Of a stretch of DNA of 9,733 bases, positions 1 through 6,135 are shown piece by piece. The translations under genes were made by a program, and so were the position numbers. Every line of letters begins with the position of its first letter. Within the stretch, counting starts at the first letter, position 1. The notes beneath the pieces were generated by a model. That model saw nothing but the letters and a program-made list of their open reading frames with translations, had not been told where the DNA came from and did not search any database. The DNA comes from Methanobacteriota archaeon (GTDB taxonomy: Archaea; Thermoplasmatota; Thermoplasmata; RBG-16-68-12), in assembly GCA_005878665.1 (NCBI GenBank), contig VBLR01000093.1, positions 1 to 9,733 of the forward strand, read 5' to 3'.

Positions 1-1
1 G

Positions 2-169
2 GCGGGAGTGGTCGGGAATGCCCTGTTTTCCATGATTGTCGTCGTCCTCATCCTGGTCACGATCCTGCCCACGCCTCTCTTCCGACGGGCCCTGAAAGCC
101 GTCGAGGCGGAACGCCATGCGGCGGCCGGGGCGCCACAACGTGCGGAAACGGAGCCGCGGCACGGCTAG
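2..169 (+). CDS. C-terminal end of an integral membrane protein, possibly a cation:proton antiporter (partial)
   Basis: Only the last 55 residues lie in the window; the frame is open from base 2 to the TAG at 167-169. They consist of one hydrophobic helix (about residues 3-24, with the run MIVVVLILVTILPTPLF) followed by a basic, then charged and Ala-rich, cytoplasmic-looking tail. A final helix ending in a Thr-Pro-Leu-hydrophobic-Arg-Arg turn is what I would expect at the end of the membrane domain of Kef/CPA2-type Na+/H+ antiporters, but so short a piece does not prove it. The stop codon is 26 bp before the lutC-like start, so the two may share a transcript. I am confident that this is coding, and unsure of the family. 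Confidence 0.55.
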   Translation, partial: AGVVGNALFSMIVVVLILVTILPTPLFRRALKAVEAERHAAAGAPQRAETEPRHG

Positions 170-195
170 GGCGACGGCGATCTCGGGCTCCCGCG

Positions 196-846
196 ATGCG
201 GTCTGTACGTGAAGCCCATAAGCCAAGCTGCGTTACCTCATCGATCGGGGGCGGAACCGTACTCTTCGAGCCGGGCCTTTCGGATCGATTCAAGGCCGCG
301 CTCCTTGAATTGAAAGCCGAGCCTCATTCGGCGACCCGCAAGGAGAGCACTCTGGAAATCCTTCGATCCGTCGTCGAGGGCCACCGGGCGAATCGAGTCG
401 TCGTCGCGAATCTTCCGGCCGAGCTTCGTTCCGTGGTCTCCGGAGCGTTGCAGGGTCGATCCGTCCAGTTCATGGAGGACCTTCCGTCGACGGACGTCCT
501 GCCCGCGTGCGCCGCTGCGGAGGTCGGAGTGACTTGGGCGGAGTTCGCCATTGCGGAGGACGGGGCGATCGTCGAGGTGGCTCACGATGACGCCGCGCGG
601 CTCGCCGCGTCCCTGCCGATCGTGCACATCGTCCTGCTCCCCGCCGGGAGGTTGGTCCGAGACGTCGGCGCGGCGATGGCGGTCGTCGGAGGCATTCTCC
701 GAGCGAGCGGACCGGGACAGCGACCCACGGTCACATTCATTTCGGGGCCGAGCCGGACGGGGGACATCGAGCTCCGCCTCCTCTATGGAGTCCATGGGCC
801 CCATTCCCTCCATGTGATCCTCCTCGAATGGTTCGAAGGGAGGTAG
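196..846 (+). CDS. lutC: LutC-type LUD-domain protein (lactate utilization protein C)
   Basis: This 216-residue protein matches LutC/YkgG. The LUD domain covers roughly residues 55-212. It contains the family signature around 111-130 (GVTWAEFAIAEDGAIVEVA), a SLPIVHIVLLP strand at 139-149, and the near-terminal motif GPSRTGDIELRLLYGVHGP at 184-202. In bacteria LutC works with LutA and LutB in oxidising L-lactate to pyruvate, although its exact chemical role is unsettled. No cysteine clusters are present, as expected. The ATG at 196 is the only ATG/GTG start before the domain that I can find. It adds about 20 weakly conserved residues and has no clear Shine-Dalgarno sequence. The lutB-like gene follows 25 bp downstream on the same strand, so an operon is likely. 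Confidence 0.88.
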   Translation: MRSVREAHKPSCVTSSIGGGTVLFEPGLSDRFKAALLELKAEPHSATRKESTLEILRSVVEGHRANRVVVANLPAELRSVVSGALQGRSVQFMEDLPSTDVLPACAAAEVGVTWAEFAIAEDGAIVEVAHDDAARLAASLPIVHIVLLPAGRLVRDVGAAMAVVGGILRASGPGQRPTVTFISGPSRTGDIELRLLYGVHGPHSLHVILLEWFEGR

Positions 847-871
847 GCACCTGCTCAAGGGACGACGGCGA

Positions 872-2959
872 TTGGCGATCGAAGTTCGCCGGTCCATCGA
901 AGAGCCCGCACGGGTCGGGAAACTCTGGGAAGCGATGGAACGGGGTCGGGCGAACCGGGCCGCGACGATCGAGAAAACCGGCCTCGACCTTTCCGCATTT
1001 CGGGATCGCGTACGGCTGATCAAGGAGACCGCGGCCCAGGATCCGTCGATTGCGGAGGCGTTTGCGGAGGCGGTCCGGGCGAACGGGGGACGTGTCTTCT
1101 TCGCCGCAACCGGCCGCGAGGCGGTCCAATACGTGCTCGATGTGTGCCGAGCCAACGGCGCCGAGTTCCTCGTCAAGTCGAAATCCCTCACCTCGGAGGA
1201 GGTCGAAATGAACCAGGGCCTTGCCGCGGAGGGGATCCGCGCGATCGAGACGGACCTGGGCGAGCTCCTCTGCCAGGTGGCCGGCGAGAAGCCGTCCCAT
1301 CTCGTATTCCCCGCGATCCACATGACCTCGGATCGGATCGCCCGGATGCTCTCGGAAGCATACGGAGAGCCGATCGCCCCGGAGCCCTCGAGCATCCTGT
1401 CCGCCGTCCGCGCCCGATTGCGGCCGCAATTCTTGGCGGCGAAGGTGGGCGTGACGGGCGCGAACATCGGGGTCGCCGAGACCGGATCGATCGTCGTCGA
1501 GACGAACGAGGGCAACGGCCGCCTCGTCACGAGCGTGCCGAAGGTCCACATCGCCCTGATCGGCCTCGAGAAGATCGTCCGCCGTTGGGATGATGCCGCG
1601 GACCTCGTCCGCGGTCATGCGATCAGCGCGACCGGGCAGCGGATGACCGTGTACGTGTCCCTGATCTCCCAGCGTCAGCCCGTGGCGAAGGATCCGGCGG
1701 GGCGGGAGTTCCATGTAATCATCTTGGACAACGGACGGACCCGGATGCGGGCCGACCCGTGGTTTCGGGACGCCTTGAACTGCATCCGCTGCGGCGCCTG
1801 CATGAACGTGTGCCCGACCTACGGGGTTACGGGCGGCCACGTGTTCGGCCACATCTATCCGGGTCCGATCGGGATCCCATGGACGGCGAACGTCCACGGC
1901 CTCGAGGAGGCCTCCTTCGCCCACCTCTGCGTCTCGTGCGGCCTGTGCCACGAAATCTGCCCCGTCGACATCGACATCCCGTTGATGATCGCGAAGGTGA
2001 AGGACCAGGACGTCGAGGCGCATGGGCAGCCGACCGCGGAGCGGTTCTTCATGGCCTCCGAGGCGTTTGCGAAGGTCGCCTGTCTGTCGGCTCCCCTGGC
2101 GAACCGCTTGCTGCGGCGGGGATCCTTACGCGTCCTGATGGAGTGGGCCGTGGGCGTCGATCGTCGGCGGACCTTGCCGGCCTTCGCCCACCGGACCTTG
2201 CGATCTCGCTTTCGGTCCCGTGAAGGCCAGGTCGGTCGGGTCGGAAAGGTGGCGTTTTTCCCGGACCTGTACGCGGAGTACAACAACCCCGACCAGGGAC
2301 TGCGGGCGATCGAGATCCTCGAGCGACTCGGTTACTCGGTCATCATCCCGGACGTGCAGTGGAGCGGCATGCCCTACGTCTCGTACGGTCGGCTCGGGAA
2401 AGCGTCGAAGCTCGCCGCGGATAACCTCCGGGTCCTCGGGCCGCTCGTGGACGACGGGTACGACATCGTTTCGACGGAGCCCACGGCCGTCTACATGCTC
2501 CGCAAAGTCTACCCCAAGCTTCTCGAAGGTTCTCTCGCATCGAAGGTCGCGACCCATTCCCGCGGCTTCTTCGAGTTCATCGAGCCACACCTCGCGAAGC
2601 TCTCCCTCCGACCGACCGCCGACGCGGCCGGGCTCGTCGGGTTCCACATCCCCTGCCACGACCGCGCGCTCTCCTCAGGCCTCCCGGCGATGCGGTTCCT
2701 CGAGCGCGCCTCGTATCGGGTCCGGCCCGTGGAGACGGGCACCTGTTGCGGGATCGCCGGAACCTTCGGGATGAAGAGCGGATGGCTTGGGTACGACCTG
2801 TCGATGGCGGTCGGGGAGAAGCTATTCGAACAGTTCCGGGAGAGCGGGTGCGACCTCATCGCGACGGAGAGCAGCGTCTGCACCCTTCAGTTGCAGGACG
2901 GACTGGGGCGGCCGGTTCGACACCCGCTCGATCTGGTCCGCGTCGAAGGGCCGGCCTAG
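872..2959 (+). CDS. lutB: LutB-type LUD/iron-sulfur protein fused to a GlpC/LutA-like CCG domain
   Basis: This 695-residue protein carries a complete LutB in its first ~450 residues. It has a LUD domain (KSKSLTSEEVEMN at 102-114, IETDLGELL at 125-133, PSHLVFPAIHM at 141-151, TGANIGVAETGSIVVETNEG at 195-214). Two [4Fe-4S] motifs follow, with cysteines 304/307/310/314 and 353/356/359/363. Residues ~456-695 add a region like GlpC/LutA, normally a separate polypeptide: a first CCG-like half (463-550) and a second half with C595, the C625-C626-G pair and C670. The first half has lost its cysteines (FPDLY, WSG and TEPTA where Cys, CCG and Cys are usual). The likely role is electron transfer from hydroxy-acid oxidation to the quinone pool. 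The start is taken as TTG 872, because the frame has no ATG or GTG after the TGA at 815. An in-frame CTG at 851 lies 7 nt after a GGAGG (839-843) and is the alternative. The gene lies 25 bp after lutC. Confidence 0.88.
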   Translation: MAIEVRRSIEEPARVGKLWEAMERGRANRAATIEKTGLDLSAFRDRVRLIKETAAQDPSIAEAFAEAVRANGGRVFFAATGREAVQYVLDVCRANGAEFLVKSKSLTSEEVEMNQGLAAEGIRAIETDLGELLCQVAGEKPSHLVFPAIHMTSDRIARMLSEAYGEPIAPEPSSILSAVRARLRPQFLAAKVGVTGANIGVAETGSIVVETNEGNGRLVTSVPKVHIALIGLEKIVRRWDDAADLVRGHAISATGQRMTVYVSLISQRQPVAKDPAGREFHVIILDNGRTRMRADPWFRDALNCIRCGACMNVCPTYGVTGGHVFGHIYPGPIGIPWTANVHGLEEASFAHLCVSCGLCHEICPVDIDIPLMIAKVKDQDVEAHGQPTAERFFMASEAFAKVACLSAPLANRLLRRGSLRVLMEWAVGVDRRRTLPAFAHRTLRSRFRSREGQVGRVGKVAFFPDLYAEYNNPDQGLRAIEILERLGYSVIIPDVQWSGMPYVSYGRLGKASKLAADNLRVLGPLVDDGYDIVSTEPTAVYMLRKVYPKLLEGSLASKVATHSRGFFEFIEPHLAKLSLRPTADAAGLVGFHIPCHDRALSSGLPAMRFLERASYRVRPVETGTCCGIAGTFGMKSGWLGYDLSMAVGEKLFEQFRESGCDLIATESSVCTLQLQDGLGRPVRHPLDLVRVEGPA

Positions 2960-2961
2960 GT

Positions 2962-4347
2962 TCACGCGGCCTCGACGTACTTCCCCGGATTGAGGATGCT
3001 CTTCGGGTCGAAGAGCTGCTTGATCCCCTTCATGAGCCGCAACGCCTCCTCGGCGCCGTGCGCGTGCATCTGTTCCCGCATGAGGGCGGCCTTCTGGACC
3101 CCGACCCCATGTTCCCCGGTGATCGTCCCTCCAACGCGGATCGCGTACCGGCAAAGATCCTGGGAGGCCGCGGTCGCGGCGGCCCGACTTGCAGAGTCCG
3201 TCCGGTCGAACAGGATTGTGGGGTGGACGTTCCCGTCTCCGGCATGGCCCAAGGTCGGCATGCGAAGCCCATGCCGGGTCGCGACTTCCTTGACGAGCGC
3301 CAGGTACTCGGCTAGGCGGTCGATCGGGATTGTCACGTCCTCGATCTGGACCCCCGAGGCCAGTTCCTTGACGGCCAAGTACGCGTGACTCCGCACGGAA
3401 TAGAACCGTTCCGCTTCGGCCGCGTTCGCGGCGCGGGAAAAGCGTCGGGCCCCGTGCGCCCGAAAAATGGCTTCCGCGACGTCCACGAGGGGTTCGTCCA
3501 GATCGACCAGGAGGGTCGCTTCGGCTTCCTCGAAATTGGTATGGAACGCGGCGTTCACGGCGAGGACCGTCTCGCGATCCATGAATTCCATCAGGTTGGC
3601 CATGACCTGCCGACGGCGGAGTTCCTGGATCGCGCGGCCCGCGGAGGGCCAATCGTCGAAGGTCACGAGCATCCGAACGAACGGCACAGAAGGAACGGGG
3701 AGGATCTTCAGATGGGCCTCCGTCACGACGCCCAGGGTCCCCTCGCTTCCGATCATCAGATGGACCAGGTCGTACCCGACGCGGTTTTTGGCCAGCGGTT
3801 CGCCGAGCGTCACCGTCCTTCCGCTTGCGAGCACGACGCGGAGGGCGAGGACCCAGTCCCGCATCGTCCCGTAGCGCACGCATCGCATGCCGCCGGAGCT
3901 CTCGGCGATCGCGCCGCCGACCGTACACAGGAAGCTGCTCGCCGGGTCCGGCGGGAAGAAGAATCCCTCCTTCCGAAGCGCCTCGTTGAGGTCGTCGAGC
4001 ACGACGCCGGCTTGTACTTGGACGTACCAGTTCACCGGGTCGATCCTTAGGATCCGGTTGAACCGCCGCATGTCCAGGATGATCGCCCCGTCGAGGACGA
4101 CCGCCCCCGTGAGGCTGGTCCCGGCCCCGCGGGCGACGACGGGCACGCGACGGCGGGTGGCGACCTCGAGAATTCGGCCAACCTGATCCTCCGTCGAAGG
4201 GCGGGTGACGACCGCCGGCGTGGCCTCGAAGTCCGCCATGTCCTTACGGAACGCCTCGAGGGCACCGGGCTCCGTGAGGACGTTTTCCGCGCCGACAATC
4301 GCACCCAGTTCCGAGGCCAAACCAAGAACACGTGAACGCCCGGGCAT
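2962..4347 (-). CDS. glcD: GlcD/Dld-type FAD-linked oxidase (glycolate or D-lactate dehydrogenase subunit)
   Basis: This 461-residue protein is a full-length PCMH-type flavoprotein. The FAD-binding domain (about 45-220) shows PVVARGAGTSLTGAVV at 69-84, CTVGGAIAESSGGMRCVRYG at 141-160 and MIGSEGTLGVVTE at 198-210. The C-terminal catalytic domain (about 225-458) shows EDVTIP at 336-341, GHAGDGNVHP at 367-376 and GGTITGEHGVGVQKAAL at 406-422. It ends in the typical LFDPKSILNPGK. Members oxidise 2-hydroxy acids such as D-lactate, glycolate, D-2-hydroxyglutarate or glycerate-like compounds; I cannot tell the substrate. The ATG at 4347 gives the usual length. The frame stays open further upstream, but that stretch is Arg-rich and unlike the family. 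No Shine-Dalgarno precedes it, while a T-run lies ~28 nt upstream, suggesting a leaderless mRNA. The gene is convergent with the LutB fusion (2 bp between stops), its probable electron acceptor. Confidence 0.88.
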   Translation of the reverse strand: MPGRSRVLGLASELGAIVGAENVLTEPGALEAFRKDMADFEATPAVVTRPSTEDQVGRILEVATRRRVPVVARGAGTSLTGAVVLDGAIILDMRRFNRILRIDPVNWYVQVQAGVVLDDLNEALRKEGFFFPPDPASSFLCTVGGAIAESSGGMRCVRYGTMRDWVLALRVVLASGRTVTLGEPLAKNRVGYDLVHLMIGSEGTLGVVTEAHLKILPVPSVPFVRMLVTFDDWPSAGRAIQELRRRQVMANLMEFMDRETVLAVNAAFHTNFEEAEATLLVDLDEPLVDVAEAIFRAHGARRFSRAANAAEAERFYSVRSHAYLAVKELASGVQIEDVTIPIDRLAEYLALVKEVATRHGLRMPTLGHAGDGNVHPTILFDRTDSASRAAATAASQDLCRYAIRVGGTITGEHGVGVQKAALMREQMHAHGAEEALRLMKGIKQLFDPKSILNPGKYVEAA

Positions 4348-4370
4348 CGAGGGAAGTAAACCGTACGCCG

Positions 4371-4380
4371 CCCAAAAGGA
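4371..4380 (-). promoter_or_regulatory. candidate box A for the FAD-linked oxidase gene
   Basis: On the minus strand this reads TCCTTTTGGG, centred about 28-29 nt before the ATG at 4347. The spacing is that expected for an archaeal TATA/box A element driving a leaderless transcript, and the gene has no Shine-Dalgarno. The match to a box A consensus is weak; position is the main argument. Confidence 0.3.
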
Positions 4381-4580
4381 CTTGGACCGCTTGCCTTGGG
4401 ATCGCCCCGCGGGTCCACTCGGCGACTGTGTTCGGTCTGCACCGCGAGAGTCAAGTATTAGCACGCCCTTTCCGCCGCGGGAGAGGTAGACGGCCCTGCC
4501 GTCCGTCGCGGCTCCGCATTGCCTACGTGTCCTGTGCGCGAGCCGCCTCGAGGGTCGCTCATCCACATAGGCGTTCGGTT

Positions 4581-4585
4581 GGAGG
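4581..4585 (+). promoter_or_regulatory. Shine-Dalgarno GGAGG setting the transporter start
   Basis: GGAGG lies 7 nt before the GTG at 4593 but 16 nt before the first ATG (4602). That favours initiation at GTG 4593. The same 7-nt gap is seen between GAGG and ATG in the S27ae gene of this window. Confidence 0.6.
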
Positions 4586-4592
4586 AAGATCT

Positions 4593-6134
4593 GTGGTCGA
4601 AATGATGGAAGAAGAGCCCAGGGAGAAGGTCGTTGTATCCGGCGAAACGATGCAGATCGGGAAGAGCCGTCCTCCTTTGCCGCTGACCGACTTGCCGGAG
4701 CCGGAAGAGGTCTTCAAGATCAAGGGCCGGATCAACACGAAACAACTGTTCCTGTACGTCCTCGGTCCGAGCATGATCGCGCTCGGCGTTTCCATCGGGA
4801 GCGGCGAATGGCTGGTTGGTCCGCGTACCGTGGGCGGGTCCTCGACCGGCTTCATCGGCATCGGGTGGATCGTCCTCGTGTCCGCCATCCTCCAAGTCTT
4901 CTACAACGTCGAAGTCGGGCGTTTCACCCTCGCCACCGGTGAAGCTCCCGTCGTTGCGTTCGGCCGCGTGCCCCCCGGATTCTGGCTCTGGACGCCCCTC
5001 TCGGTGTTCCTCTTCTACCTCGCATTCATCTGGGGCGGTTGGGCCCAAGCCGCGGGCGAAAGTCTCTTCCCGCTCCTCTTCGGCCGCGCGAGGACCGCGG
5101 CGGAGATTACCACGGTGAAGGAGCTCGGGGTCGGACTCCTGTTCCTCGTGTTCGGCATCACCTTGTTCGGTCGAAAGATTTCGCGGACCCTGGAGATCGT
5201 GAACTGGTTCATGGTCGTGTTCATCCTCCTGTCCGTGGTCATCATCGCGATCCTCGTGGTCCCCGCCGCGGTCTGGGGGAACTCCTTCGCGTCCCTCGTG
5301 ATCCCCGCGGCCCCGCCGCCGGGCACGAGCGCGACGAATCTCGGTGCGCTGGCGGGCTTCACCGCGTTCGCCTCGGGCTTGAATTTCGTGCTCATCAACT
5401 ACTACCGAGACAAAGGATATGGGATGGGCAGTCGCGTCGGCTTCATCGCGGGGCTCGTGGGTGGGAAGCAGGAAGAGATCCGGGCCTCGGGCGTTACGTT
5501 CCGCGACACGCCGCAGAACCGGACACTCTGGCGGCGTTGGTTCCGATACCTGATTTACGACCAATGGGGGATCTTCTTCGTCGGCGCGCTCTTCGGCATG
5601 ATGCTCCCGACGATGATCGTCTATCAGCTGGCACAGACCTCGGGAACCAAGCCCAACGAACTCACGATCCCGACCTTCGCCGCGGACCAGCTCGGGGTCC
5701 TATTCCCGAATCTGGCGTTCCTGCGACCGTGGGCGTTGATCGCTGGATTCATGATCCTGTTCTCCACGCAGCTGGTCGTCTTCGAGCTCCTCACCCGACA
5801 ATTTGTCGACGGCGCCCATGCGATCAGTCCCCGCTTCCGGAAGTGGACCCGGGGAGACCCCCGCCGTTTCTACTATCCGTTCATGCTGGGGCTGACCATC
5901 CTCATTTCGGCGGTCATCTTCCTGGCGCCCGCGTTCCGACTGATTCAGGTGTCGGCCAACTTCTCGAACCTTCCCGCGATGATCATCCCGTTCGCGGTGA
6001 TCTACCTCAACCGGCAGCTGCCGAAACCGGCCCGGCTGAAGTGGTGGTCGTATGTGGCCTTGCTCCTGAACGTGGTCTTCTTCGGGTATTTCTTCATCAA
6101 CTTCGTATTGAACGATCCCCTATTCCGGTTCTAG
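4593..6134 (+). CDS. Nramp-like / APC-superfamily membrane transporter lacking the canonical metal-binding motifs
   Basis: This 513-residue protein has a ~50-residue charged N-terminus followed by about eleven hydrophobic segments (roughly 53-76, 87-105, 132-150, 178-194, 203-225, 250-270, 322-345, 378-402, 428-446, 455-472, 483-505). That layout is typical of the 11-TM Nramp/LeuT fold. The first segment has the broken-helix look of that fold (GPSMIALGVSIGSGEWLVGP, 58-77) but lacks the DPGN that ligates Mn/Fe in true Nramps. The sixth (ASGLNFVLINYYRDKGYGMG, 260-279) lacks the Met-Pro-His motif. The substrate is therefore probably not a transition metal. Its partner is a glycerate kinase starting 1 bp after its stop, and a 2-hydroxy-acid oxidase is divergent, so a carboxylate substrate is a fair inference. 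The start is GTG 4593 (GGAGG 7 nt upstream); ATG 4602 is the alternative. I am sure of a transporter fold, moderately sure of Nramp kinship, and unsure of the substrate. Confidence 0.75.
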   Translation: MVEMMEEEPREKVVVSGETMQIGKSRPPLPLTDLPEPEEVFKIKGRINTKQLFLYVLGPSMIALGVSIGSGEWLVGPRTVGGSSTGFIGIGWIVLVSAILQVFYNVEVGRFTLATGEAPVVAFGRVPPGFWLWTPLSVFLFYLAFIWGGWAQAAGESLFPLLFGRARTAAEITTVKELGVGLLFLVFGITLFGRKISRTLEIVNWFMVVFILLSVVIIAILVVPAAVWGNSFASLVIPAAPPPGTSATNLGALAGFTAFASGLNFVLINYYRDKGYGMGSRVGFIAGLVGGKQEEIRASGVTFRDTPQNRTLWRRWFRYLIYDQWGIFFVGALFGMMLPTMIVYQLAQTSGTKPNELTIPTFAADQLGVLFPNLAFLRPWALIAGFMILFSTQLVVFELLTRQFVDGAHAISPRFRKWTRGDPRRFYYPFMLGLTILISAVIFLAPAFRLIQVSANFSNLPAMIIPFAVIYLNRQLPKPARLKWWSYVALLLNVVFFGYFFINFVLNDPLFRF

Positions 6135-6135
6135 G

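Larger units (their letters stand above)
4348..4592. promoter_or_regulatory. divergent intergenic region between the FAD-oxidase and transporter genes
   Basis: These 245 bp separate two divergently transcribed genes and must hold both promoters. Frames are open on both strands, but the translations are Arg-rich and have no family character, so I read the region as non-coding. It contains one AT-rich island, aagtatta at 4453-4460, which could be a box A in either direction; for the transporter it would leave a 5' leader of roughly 110 nt. I saw no convincing operator palindrome. Confidence 0.5.

Noticed and set aside
238..2023. Long minus-strand open frames opposite lutC and lutB (438 and 429 codons)
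   Set aside because: They lie antisense to two clear genes. Their translations are Arg/Ser/Asp-rich with no domain, as GC-rich shadow frames usually are.
2822..3928. Minus-strand 368-codon frame inside the FAD-oxidase gene
   Set aside because: It overlaps a full-length flavoprotein in another frame on the same strand, and its Arg/Gly/Pro-rich translation has no recognisable motif.
4348..4566. In-frame N-terminal extension of the FAD-linked oxidase (73 codons)
   Set aside because: Its sequence has no family character and the ATG at 4347 gives the normal length.
4332..4592. In-frame N-terminal extension of the transporter (87 codons)
   Set aside because: It is Arg-rich, unlike the family, and overlaps the divergent gene's 5' end. 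GGAGG places the start at 4593.
4458..5564. Minus-strand 368-codon frame opposite the transporter
   Set aside because: The translation is Glu/His/Arg-rich, the mirror of hydrophobic codons on the other strand, with no family features.
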